Shown piece by piece: positions 21,957 to 32,546 of a stretch of DNA of 64,000 nt (position 1 is the first letter of the stretch; each line of letters opens with the position of its first letter). Position numbers and translations under genes: made by a program. Source of the DNA: Arabidopsis thaliana (Eukaryota > Streptophyta > Magnoliopsida > Brassicales > Brassicaceae). Below the pieces are notes generated by a model. It did not search any database. It was not told where the DNA came from and saw only the letters and a program-made list of their open reading frames with translations. The DNA lies in the NCBI RefSeq assembly GCF_000001735.4, contig NC_003076.8:1054001-1118000 (forward strand), read 5' to 3'.

Positions 21957-23358
21957 ATGAGTAATTGGAGAAGACAAAAACCCAGAAACAACAACAGCAA
22001 TAATTATAGTCGTCAACGAGGGACGACGATGACGCAATCATCATCAAAGCCACCTCTTGGTATGATCTCTGTTCTCTCCTCTCTGTTTTTTTTCTTTCTT
22101 AAATTTGTGATTTTGAGTTGTTCAATTATGTATAACCTTTCGTCGCTTGCAAATCGAGTTCCTTGATGTGTTTCTCATTGGGTTTTCCTCTTTTGTGTTC
22201 TTAATTAGGGTTTGTGTTCGTTAAGCAATGTTCGGTCTTTTAATCTCTTCTATGTATTTTAGGTTAGTGAAATTAGAGAATTTGTAATACTAATTGACTC
22301 TATCTTTGTTAGGTTTGTGAGTTTTTTTTAATCTTAATTTACTTATGTTTCCTTCTATATACTAATTCCTGCATGTACAGTAGAAATATATGAACTTTAA
22401 TCTCTTCTATGTATTTTAGGTTAATGAACTTTTGATTCTTAACCCTCTGATTCTTGACAAGTTTATTGTTTGTAGCTTTTGCTTGATCTGTAAGTTATTC
22501 TTCATCCTGTGATCAGAATTTCTAACTCTTGGATTCTTATGTTTTTTTGCAGCTAATTGCAAGATCTCTGTTCCAGCGTGGGAGAAGGATTTTTGTGCTG
22601 TGATTGGTTCAGTTCCATGGTGGAAAGTTGTAGAGGCCAAGCGGTTTATGCACATATACGATAGAGTGGTCCAATGGGACGACTCAGCTGGTGAAGACGC
22701 ATTCAAGAACGCTAAATCTCGTTTCTGGGCAGAGATAAATGGTTTAACTTGTGACTTATCTTTGCCTGATCCTGATGTTTACATTGATGATGTTGATTGG
22801 GATGCTGAAGTTGACAATGAGTTGATACTTGACCTTGAACGTGGTCCAGACCCTTTAACAGAAGAACAAGAGCATGTTGTGATACTCGATGCTTTGGTTT
22901 TATCTGGACAGTATGGCGGGCTTGGTTGGGGAACTGGTTGGGGTGACGCTGAAGGGATTAACGAGGAGAATGTTGGAAAGGGTAAACCAGAAAACTCATG
23001 GGGTGATCAGAAATATGATGGATGGAATGAAGATTCTTGGGGGATAAAGGAGAAAACTGAAACTTGGGATCATAACAACAACAACACCAACACTGATTCT
23101 TGGGATCATAACAACAACTTCAAAGCTGAAACTTGGGATCAGAAAAACTGCAACAACAACAGCTTCAACTACAAGAAGGTTGAGAATTGGAATGGTAGGG
23201 ATCAAGGAAGAGAGAACAGAGGGTGGAGAAAGAGAGGAGAAGGGCGACATGGAGGAGAACGAGTGGAGGATTGTCGATGGAGGAATGGGAGAGGGAGAAG
23301 CAGAGGCGGGTTTCAGCAACATTCGGCGAATGCATGGGGTTGGACTGAATCCTTCTGA
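21957..23358 (+). CDS. Plant protein of unknown function, acidic N-half, W/N-rich and RG-rich C-terminus
   Basis: Two exons, 21957-22059 and 22553-23358, give 302 aa; the intron is GT-AG with a tttttttgcag acceptor. The basic, Asn-rich N-terminus is followed by a conserved-looking segment (VPAWEKDFC, PWWKVVEAKR, VVQWDDSAGEDAF), then acidic strands. Next come loose repeats of the form (E/D)(T/S)WD followed by Asn runs (about residues 190-245), and a Gly/Arg-rich tail ending AWGWTESF. RG-rich tails and low-complexity W/N repeats suggest RNA or protein binding; this is inference. No enzyme motif is visible. I recall it annotated as 'FK506-binding-like', but no FKBP domain is visible. Confidence 0.85.
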
Positions 23359-24190
23359 ATCAGACACAGAGTCTCTCTTGATAAAACATTTTTTGAGGAA
23401 AGAGCTGTAGTATAGTAGGTTTAACTATATAGTGTGAGTGTGTTCCGTGTGTGTGTGTTAGAATCATACTGATGGCTCAAAATTATTTTGTCTAAACGTT
23501 TCAGAGGATCTTATCACTTAAAATGATATGCCTATATAAGTTTCTGAGTGATTTTGGAAATTATAATCTAATATACAACTTGTGAATGATAGAGCTCAAT
23601 TCTTGAATATATACAAAACGCTTGGAGAGTGATGATCGGGAAAATGTACGAGTTTCTCTCATGCCTCTGGCTCGAGAGTTCCACTGTTGGTCATCTTCAT
23701 GAACCTTTGGAAAGAAAACGAAGAAAGCTTCTGCAGATTTCTCCAAAGAATGTCTCTGCTACATTTTAAAAGATCTTGAGGACTTGTCCTGAAACATAAT
23801 TGGATCTCAAACTTTTTTTCTACCAAGAATCTCTTACAAAATCTAAATCACAAATACCTCTTGTTTAAGAATATACAGATCGATACTCTTGAATATCAAT
23901 AGATAACTGAGTCAAAAGAGAAGGAAAACAAAAACAAAAAACTGTTTCGCTAAGTTTAAGAGAAGAGACATGAATTAAGCTTAAGATAACAACACCTAAT
24001 ATGTGAAGTTTAAACACAATATATAAATGATGCATCCATGAAAAACTAACTATATATAAATTAAGCTCATAGAAGCAATTTCTAGTAAAAATAGAAAGCA
24101 TTTTCGAGACAAAAATACGCACGTGTGTCTGTGAAGCATGAAGAACATTCTCAGAGAGGCATCGTGTGAAGATGTCCTCCACCATTAGAG
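23359..24190. other. 3' flank of the previous gene and a doubtful minus-strand short transcript
   Basis: On the minus strand a TATA-like tatttatatc lies near 24335 and an ATG at 24185 starts MVEDIFTRCLSENVLHASQTH, ending at a fair donor (CAC/GTGCGT, near 24122). A possible acceptor is ttcag at about 23790, giving a product of about 30 aa. I cannot confirm a protein. The first about 170 bp is the 3' untranslated region of the plus-strand gene. Confidence 0.25.
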
Positions 24191-24873
24191 CGGAGATGAA
24201 AACTGAGAATATGCTTTTTGATGGTTAGAACAAAATATCATTGTTCTTTGATTCTCTCTTTCCCCATATAGAAAGTGCCAGTGTTTTATCTGTTTGGTGG
24301 TGACAAGAGAAGGTAAGTCTATGATGTGGAGATATAAATAGGGGCAATATTCGATATTGGTGACCTGAAGAGACAAGTAGGATATATACATTGTTATGCT
24401 AAGAACAATTGCTTCTTTTGTTTAAAAATTAATAATGAGGCTATTATGCTAATGAATAATTAGAAAGTGCTATAGGAGACAAAATAAAAACTAGAAAGTG
24501 ATAAAATACTAAAAGAAGTTATTATTCAAATGCTCTTATTATAAATTATATGTATTGTACAACTCTAGTGTTTTATTATTTTTGAAGTTAACCAATACTC
24601 TTATAGCTTAGTGTGTTTTTGCTTTGAAAGTGGGTGGTAAAATCGTTTATCTGTTTTTTTAGATAAATTGATAGATTTTCTTGGCTTTGCAAGAATGGGA
24701 CGAAAAAACTAATAATGTATAGTGGTTGCCAATAAGAGGGTCATCAAATAATATCCAAGTAGCTGAGTGCTAGCTATGATTAGCCACTTTGAAAGATATG
24801 AAATAGTATTTTTTTGTTTTTATAAAAGTTCTAAATATTTTTTTTTTAAAAGGAGAGGAAATGAAAGTCTTAC

Positions 24874-25083
24874 TTCATAAAAGTTAGAACAGGACATTGG
24901 ATGATACATATGAGCTAAAAAAGCATTGTGGAGTCTCTTCAACTTGAGCCACTTATTGAATGGTGATTCCATTTTTCTTTCTCTCATTGGTTTTAATTTG
25001 TCCCACCAGCTAATGATCTCAACGTAATTGCCACATAATGATAATTCTGATTTATAGAATGATTGGTAGTTTCCATAATCCAT
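24874..25083 (-). CDS. Possible first coding exon of a small unknown gene
   Basis: The ATG at 25083 opens MDYGNYQSFYKSEL and continues 70 codons, rich in Trp, Lys and His, up to a strong donor (GAA/GTAAGA at 24873) in phase 0. A TATA-like gatataa lies about 10-15 bp upstream of the ATG, too close for a normal leader. No convincing second exon could be chosen; acceptors near 24760 give short tails. No family is recognised. Confidence 0.25.
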
Positions 25084-25304
25084 CCCCCTTATATCAAATA
25101 TTAAAGTCCTTTAAAAACTTTTTGCTATAAGCAGGGCAAGAAAACATATTTAGATTCATCTTGACAGAACTAAAAACTTTCTATAAATGTAGCAACTAAA
25201 ACCAGAGTTCTCTACCTTGGAATGATCCAGCCTTAGTCCATCATCACAATTCACACATAACAATTGAACTCACAAAACCCAACAAGAACTATAGAAGCAA
25301 AGAT

Positions 25305-25732
25305 TTACACTTTCGGATAGCCAAGACCCGGTCTTTGAACCTCTGGTTGCGCTTCTTCATAATCGCGTGCAGATCGGATTGATTCCTCAAAGTCAGTCGA
25401 GTCACTCGCCACAGGAAGGAAGCTTCCAATGTCATCTTTAGCACCAAACCCTCCAGCTCTTATCACATCTTCTGCTGATATAGAAGCTTCCATGTTCACT
25501 TCACCATGAGGCTGATCTCTACCATCTTGACTCATATCATTCTCATTAGTAGCACTGTGACTTTGCCTCTCTTCGATCTTGGACCCTCCCGGAGATAATA
25601 CCCTCGGCTCTTTTACTTTACCTGCACCTTTCTCGGAATGATTAATTAAACTATTCATAGAATCGAGTAAAACTAAAGTCGAAGAAGAGGATTTGTACCA
25701 TTTGAGACATCTAACGCCGCAATTTGCTCCAT
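25305..25732 (-). CDS. Small hydrophilic plant protein of unknown function
   Basis: Two coding exons: 25732-25699 (MEQIAALDVSN, then the first base of a Gly codon) and 25621-25305, total 116 aa. An alternative acceptor six bases upstream would add two residues. The protein is hydrophilic with no signal or membrane segment. The C-terminal half (AEDVIRAGGFGAKDD, FLPVASDSTDFEES, RDYEE, RPGLGYPKV) resembles a conserved motif I remember from a small uncharacterised plant family. The composition is LEA-like. The 5' flank holds TGACGTGGC and ACACGTGT motifs (25887-25924), so ABA or stress control is plausible. Function unknown. Confidence 0.8.
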
Positions 25733-25886
25733 TTAGTAAGTGAATTTGATTCTCCGAGAATCTAGGAACTACACGAAAAATCGAGCAAAGATGTTTAAAG
25801 ATCGCTTACCCTATGTGAGAGAGAAGATAGAACAAAGTATGTTTCTTTCTTGTTTTGGGGAAAGTTTTTGGGATGGAGACTCAGTG

Positions 25887-25924
25887 TGACGTGGCGTCTT
25901 CGTAGCCGTTACAGTTACACGTGT
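25887..25924 (-). promoter_or_regulatory. G-box/ABRE-like pair upstream of the small hydrophilic protein gene
   Basis: TGACGTGGC at 25887-25895 and the palindrome ACACGTGT at 25917-25924 lie 155-190 bp 5' of the start at 25732. Both are ACGT-core sites of the kind bound by plant bZIP factors of the ABF/GBF classes. Two such boxes within 40 bp often make an ABA-responsive unit. Only the motifs are observed. Confidence 0.45.
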
Positions 25925-26204
25925 TCCCTGCAGTTTCAACTTCGTGTCAAAACTGACAATCTTATTAAAATATTTAAAAGCCTAATTATTAAATTTCAAA
26001 ACCCTAATTATTTAATATTGGAATTTAATTTGTATCGGAAAAAAGGATTCTGATCGAAAGTCGCTTAAGGAAACTATGTAAACTTTACTTTAGCCAGAAC
26101 AAAAAGATATTGTACATTATCCATTAGAAACTTGTTGACAAAAGGAATATACATTAGAAATTTCTAGGTTACTTGCTCAACAATTAATCCACACTCGAAA
26201 ACTA

Positions 26205-27068
26205 TTAGTCGACAAGAAAACATTGGAGATATCTCAAGACATCGTCAACGAACAGAGACTTCCAGTTGCGTGAATCTGCAATAGCGAACACGACTTTATC
26301 AAGAACATCTTCATTAAAACTTGGCTTGACTTCTCCCACCAGGTTGCTACCGTCACAGTAACGGTTCTTTGTCCCCGGAAGTTCATCGGTGAACCATCCA
26401 ATCATAGAATCTAATGACTTTATAACAGTCTCCGACATTAGAAACATTCTTTCGTAATTCCTTAACACGACGTTCCACGACATGCTCACGTCTTTCATAT
26501 CGGCGGTGAATCCCGAGTCGCGGACATCAGCTTCGATTTGGAACCGCTCGTTCGAGCCAAACACAAGATCCTTCCCCTGTTTCACAACCACTGCTTCTTT
26601 TGATCCAGCTGACACGTGGACGATGAAAACAAGATCGGAGAGAGAGATCTTTGGCTCCGCGGGTTGGTTGTTGCGGCGGCGTTTTGCTGCAGATTCTGCT
26701 TCAGAGATTAGACGCTTGTACGATAACCAGGCGGGCTTAGCTCCCTCCTTGGTGATGGCTTTAGCGAATATAGAATGTCGTGTGGCTGGTAGAGACTTCC
26801 ATAGATCTTCCGAGGAGAAGCACTTCGACCACGTGGTGGAGACGCAAGAGGCTACGGCTAGTGACTCAGGGTCCATGTAAGGACCAACAAGGCAGAGAAT
26901 CTCCCAAGATGGTGGAGACGGTTTGGTATGTTGGTGCTCGTCGTCTTCTTTGTGCATAGCCATGAGTAGTACGACTTTCTCTTCAGTGATCTCATCGTTG
27001 CGTTTGCGCTTCAGAGGGTTTTGTTTCATGGTGGCGAGAGAGAAGACAGAGGACACGTATGTGGACAT
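26205..27068 (-). CDS. F-box protein with the C-terminal domain shared by 4157-6043
   Basis: An intronless 287-aa ORF from the ATG at 27068; a second Met at 27029 (MKQNPLKRKRND) is an alternative. After a basic N-terminus comes an F-box (about residues 50-95: SWEILCLVGPYMDPESLAVA, then SCVSTTWSKCF and LWKSL). A helical linker follows with a KRRR nuclear-signal-like patch. From about residue 145 (PKISLSDLVFIVHV) to LRYLQCFLVD it carries the domain found alone in the genes at 4157 and 5453. By family, the F-box would recruit an SCF ubiquitin ligase and the C-terminal domain would choose the target; the target is unknown. Confidence 0.85.
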   Translation of the reverse strand: MSTYVSSVFSLATMKQNPLKRKRNDEITEEKVVLLMAMHKEDDEHQHTKPSPPSWEILCLVGPYMDPESLAVASCVSTTWSKCFSSEDLWKSLPATRHSIFAKAITKEGAKPAWLSYKRLISEAESAAKRRRNNQPAEPKISLSDLVFIVHVSAGSKEAVVVKQGKDLVFGSNERFQIEADVRDSGFTADMKDVSMSWNVVLRNYERMFLMSETVIKSLDSMIGWFTDELPGTKNRYCDGSNLVGEVKPSFNEDVLDKVVFAIADSRNWKSLFVDDVLRYLQCFLVD

Positions 27069-27979
27069 GTGGAAGTTGTCTAATTGTTTACTTCAGTACT
27101 TGTTTTATTTTTCTTCTTCTAAAGCTTGGAACTGAACATGTGTATTTATAGCGGTATGAAGATGTTGATGACCAATGTCGAATCCTATTAGGAAACGCGT
27201 TAAAAGTTAAAACAATAAAGTGAGACTTAATCTATAATTCAAAAAATAGGAAATATTTGGATTGATTTAGGGTGAGTATATCCGGATTCGATCCAAATAT
27301 ATCTTTGTAATCAAAATACATGTTTAAGGGTTTTTATTTTTACAATAAATAAAATAATTGTTAAAACTATTAGCAAAATAAACTATATGTTGAAACATTG
27401 ATGTATTTTAGAATGGTTATAAGAATTCTATATTCTAAAATTCTTTAAAACTCAATTTGAAAACTCTTATATTTGAGATTTTCGTATTGAATATATTTTT
27501 TTAATTTTTAAAATAAATTTTTCGTATTATTATTTTAAATATTTTATTTTTGAATTCATTGATCATACAACAACACAAATGACAACTATCTCAGCTCTAA
27601 TATCACACTGAGTATATACTGTTGTTTTATTTCTTTTATATCATCAAAATCAAGAGAATGTGTATATAGACGAAACTCAAAGAGTTTTGACAACTCTGTA
27701 ATTGAATCCATTTTAATCAAAATAATGAATCAATGCAAGAACAAAAGACAAAGAAACACATGAGATAATTTGCAAGAGCAAATAAAATGCCTTTAGTTAT
27801 CTTCCGGTTCCTTGATTAGTCTTTTAGATATTGTTCTTCATGGTTCTTTGTTTTCTGAAGCTGCAAAGCTGTATCAAGTTATCATCAAACAATGGAGAAA
27901 CTAAGTAAAGAGTAAAGTATTCTGATGCTTTGTTTACCTTATGAACTGGAAACTTTGTAATAAGAAATATTGCTTGGTC
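27069..27979. other. Intergenic, F-box promoter and PICBP 3' flank
   Basis: A minus-strand TATA-like ctataaatac lies at about 27144-27153, about 80 bp from the F-box start. The rest is AT-rich; 27800-27979 is probably the PICBP 3' untranslated region. Confidence 0.45.
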
Positions 27980-30900
27980 TCAGTTCCCTGTAGCCGAAAG
28001 TGACTCAAACGCTTGCACCAATAACTGAACTTTAAGTTTGCGAGCTGGTGTTAGCTTCGAAACCACTCCTTGAAGTGCGTTATCGACCATCCATTCATCG
28101 CCATTTTTCTTGTTTTGGGTTTCTTGATGCCTAAGATTCACCTTTTCCGCTTCAACTTCGGGGTTCGGAGGCAAGAACCGAGGCTCTCTTGGGTTGAATT
28201 TCCTTACATTCTCTAAGGCTTTGACGAATCTCCTAAGCAAAATCGCTCTTTTGAGGTTGCTCCATCGGTCAATCCTCACTTTTGAGACCTGTAGAGTTTC
28301 ACTCTTCTGTCTTGTTTCTTCATTGTTTAGGTTCTGATCTTGACTCTCTTCAAGAGAGATTCCATCTATGACTTCTCCTAATAGTTCCACTGCTTCGGTT
28401 TGGTAAAGTTCCATCTTTTCACCATCCACACTTGTGTCTTCTTTCAGTTCTTCTTCTTCTTCTTCTTTTCTTGTTTCTTCAGGCAATGTTTGGTTTTTCT
28501 CGTTGTCTTCCATCTGTTTGCATAATATCCGCCACAAGCTCGAGCACTGTTGTTTCTCTTCCAAATCTTTGGATACACCATCAAGTTTTGCACTCTCTTT
28601 GAGATCTTCTTGGAGATTTCTCAGTTTTCCTCTAATGATCTCAGCATTAGCTTCATTTTCATAATGGGCCGCCATAGAAGAAATGCTGGATTGACGAGAG
28701 ATGTTCCTGGACGATGCTGCTGACCCCGGGGTTGAACCACTCCCCATATCTTGTAAGCTTATAGTGTCGAAAGCTTGTGCAAGAAGAGAGACTTTTCTTT
28801 TCTGAGACGGTGCTAATGTCGATATGGCTTGTCGTAGAGCATAATCGAGCATCCATTCCTCTGAATTCCTCTTCCCTCCGATTTCCTGATGCCTCAAACG
28901 GATCTTTTCGGTTTCTGGATCGGGTTCCCATGGCAAAACACGAGGTGTCTTGGGGCTGAGTCTTGTCAGACTTCCTAAGTCACTAACAAATCGCTTTAGA
29001 AGAATGACTTTCTTCACATTGTTCCATCCCTTCACTCTTTTCTCAGTAAACTTTGGTTTGAAGGTAGCTGAAGAAACTTCACTCTTTTCTTCACTGACTT
29101 GAGAGTTTCTTTCAAATAGTTCTTGCTCCGTAGTTATATCACTGTCCATAGACTGATCATCAGATGAGTTATCCGGAATTTCAGAGAGAATTTTCTCAAG
29201 CGCTTCTCTAACAAGTGTAACTGTTCCGCTTCTTCTTGCATCAATCTGAAGACCACCAGCCTCATCATCATATTCACTTTCAACTGAAGCCACTGATTCA
29301 GCATTTGCAGAATCAATTCCTTCTTTCTCTGTTACCATGTGTTTATAGATGAGCTTCCACATTCTCGAGTCTTTCCCTTTCTCAACCACGATTCGCTGTT
29401 TAAAATTTCTGATAGGAGGCAAATTTCTGGATTCCTTAGGCGTATTATGAACCTCCTCTTCTCCTTTCAAGTCTTTTTGATGTACCTGAAATCTTGCAAA
29501 GACATTTTTAATCTTCTGCTCATCTTTGTTGACTTCACAACCTTCCTCTACTCTCGGTTTTCCTTCTTTAGTTTCATCATTGTTCCGGGGAGTATCACTG
29601 TTCTTGGTTTGTTTAGGTGTATCATGGCCATCAAGGACAATATCAAAGGCTTGCACAAGGAGGTCTACCTTCTTTCTCTGTATAGGAGCCAATCTTGATA
29701 TCGCTTGTCTCAGAGCATAATCCAGCATCATTTCCTCTCCTTCTGTTCTTGTTCCTTCCATTATTGATCGGTGTCTCAGGAATACATTTTCTGCCTCAAA
29801 TGCAGACTCAACAGGAAGATTACGCATCTTTCTCGGATTAGGAACCTGTACTTTCTCCAAGCTTTTCACAAATCTTTTCAAAAGTATAACCTTTCTCAAG
29901 CTGTTCCAGCTCCTCTTGGTCTCTCCTTGATGTTCTTTCTCCTCTTTAAGAGAGTTAGATGATTCCGAAACACTCTCTTCGTCGGACGATGAGTCAGGTA
30001 TCTCCGAGAGAATCGTTTCAAATGCTAGCTGAATCGATTTAACAGCTGCAGCATTAGCATCATCAATACCTGTCATCTGATCAGTTCCATAGGACCACTT
30101 GTGTTCTTGCTCAGTTTCATTACGATTTCCCTCGCTGTTGTCTCTCATGACCATGTGCTTCTGTATAAGGTTCCTCCATGTAGAAAGATTTTGCTTTTCA
30201 GATTCTCCCTTCTTTTCTTCTTCTTCTATAAACGAACCCAAAGCCAACCCATCTACTTCTTCTTCCACAGCAAGATGATTACATAAACTTGCATCTGCTG
30301 TTGATTCCAAAGCTTCATCAGATTTCATACCAATACACAGAGATGATGATGATTCACTAGTTAAGTTTGTTTCTTCAAGATCCTTTGCTGGTACAACTTC
30401 CAGTAGATCAGTAGTGTCTTCATTGTCTCTCCAGATCGTTGGTGAGTTCACTGTTTCGTTCTCTTCATCAGATTTCATATCAATAGACAAAAAGGATGAT
30501 GCTTCACAAGTTAAGTTTGTTTCTTCAAGATCCTTTGCTGGTGAAACTTCTAGTATATCAGTAGCGTCTTTATTGTCTCTCAAGATCGTTTGCGTTTGCG
30601 AGTTCACTGTTTCGTTCTCTTCTCTTGCAGGACTTACAAGATCATCATGACCTCTAGAACCACCATCCATTGGGATTAAACTTTCAAAAGCTTTAACAAG
30701 ATGTTTTACTTTCTTTTTCTGCGATGGAGCAAGTGTCGAAATGACTTGCCTAAGTGCGTGATCAAGCATCCATTCTTCTGCATTCTTCCTCTCCCCAACC
30801 AGCTCTCTTCTCAACCGCATTATTGTTTCACTCTCTTTGCCATCAGATAACTTACGCCTCTCTTTTCGGTCCAAAGACTTGAGAAATCTCTTGAGAAGTA

Positions 30901-32546
30901 TTACTCTTTTCAAGTAACTCCACTTCTTGGGACCTCTCTGATGACCAAATTCATCTCTCATATGAAAAGTAGAAGCAATCACAGACAAATGTGTATCTCT
31001 TTCTATAACAGGCTGCATATCCGAGCAACTTGAATCACTCGAATCCGCTCCTACATCTTCTTCCCCCAATCCAACCTCTAAAGCTTCATCCTTCGTCATA
31101 GAAATATCATCAGACGAGTCATCATCGGTGATTTCCGCAAGTATCTCATCAAACGCTTGCTTAACGAGCGTTACAGTTTCATTCCATACATATTCGGTTT
31201 TCTTTCCATCCTCTTCTCTCAATTCTCCAGAGGAACCTTCTCTGCAAACTTCTTCATTATCTCCCACAGTTCCATCACTCGTCGTTCCATCGACCTTACC
31301 ATCATCATGATCGTGACCCGTCACAGTTTGCTCACATATAGCGCGCCATAGTGTGGCACCTACAGTCTCCGTTTTAGATTCCTGAACCTTTGATGCAACA
31401 GTCTCCATTGCATCCATTCCTCTATCCACATTATCATCAACATCAACCATTACTGTCTCACTAGATCTTCCAATCGATTCATTATCATTTCCACCATCCA
31501 CAGAGCTGGAAACCTCTTCTTCAAACACCTCTTCATCAGAATCTCCATCTACATTATCATCCACCTCCTTTGATTCTTGATCAGTCACAACCCGACCACC
31601 TAAAGGCCCTCTCTTTCTACTCAAAGTCCTCTTCAATAACACCAACCTCCGGTTCACACTCTTCTGCCTATTCATAAACTTCCTCCTCATCGACACAAAC
31701 CGCTTCAAAGAGGGAACACCAGCATTGTTATCCGCAGCGTGGCTATGACGCCTACCATGCAGAGAACAATACCTATAAGTGCAAACATCATTACTCCTCT
31801 TAGAAGAAGAACCTTTCATAGCTGAAGAACATGTAGCTTTAAGCAAACCATTGTATCTCAAGCTTGCTATTCTCTTCAACCTAGCTGCTCCAAGATTCTT
31901 CTGATTGTTTTCGACATTCTTTGAAGCAGAAGAGCTCGTTGGTCTCAAGTAATGAGGCTGTAACAATCCAAAATCTCCCCTATCAAGATTCTTTTTCCTT
32001 AGAATTTGTCTCGAATTTGAAGTTAAACGCTTCATAGATCTCATCTTCTTCAATCTCTGTCCTGCTCCATATAATGTCCTCGTTGACTGTCTCCTAAGAA
32101 CCTTCATGCTTGAAATTCGTGAAATACTCTTCGATTTCGCTCGTCTCTTCACCGATCTTGGCCTTTCCTGAAACCAAAACTCACCAGATCTCTCATTCTA
32201 AGGAACTCTAAGATTCCGACAAAAACAGAGAGAAATGAAGAAAAACAGAACAGATTGTGAGACTTGCCTGGTCAAGCTCCTCATTCTCATCAGATGATTT
32301 CGAGTAAGTTCTGGAATCATCAGACATCTCGGAGGAAGAGGAATCTTCAGACTCGGCAGTGTAGCCGGAGAAGATGGCCGGAATCTGATCAAGAGTGAAG
32401 TCGGAACCGGAGAAACCGAAACTGGGAAATCTAGAAAGCTTGATGGGTTTCTTCCACATCTTCCTCTCTCTCCTTTTATGAACTCTTCTGCTGCTTTTAC
32501 TTGTTGAGCTCTCCTCCCATTTCTCCGGGAACATCGGATTCGACAT
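27980..32546 (-). CDS. PICBP: Four-module plant calmodulin-binding protein (PICBP type)
   Basis: Two coding exons, 32546-32268 and 32167-27980, give 1488 aa. The intron has a GC donor (CAG/GCAAGT) and a normal AG; no GT donor there keeps the frame. The N-terminal 300 residues are very basic (KRRAKSKSISR); acidic, Ser-rich spacers follow. The plant calmodulin-binding domain occurs four times, at roughly residues 505-600, 845-935, 1140-1225 and 1395-1486. Each has a W-xx-(L/V)-K-(K/R)-(V/A)-ILL-(K/R)-RF helix and ends with ALRQ or ALQG, L(A/T)P, then the (L/V)QAF motif. This is the family of the potato pathogen-induced CaM-binding protein. A tandem copy of about 50 residues (ENETVNS ... MKSDE) lies before module 2. 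No catalytic domain is seen, so a multivalent Ca2+/CaM scaffold is inferred. Confidence 0.92.

Noticed and set aside
22996-23367. 123-codon antisense ORF opposite the W/N- and RG-rich exon
   Set aside because: Composition simply mirrors the repeats on the coding strand.
29339-29962. Plus-strand ORFs inside PICBP
   Set aside because: Shadows of the long minus-strand coding exon.
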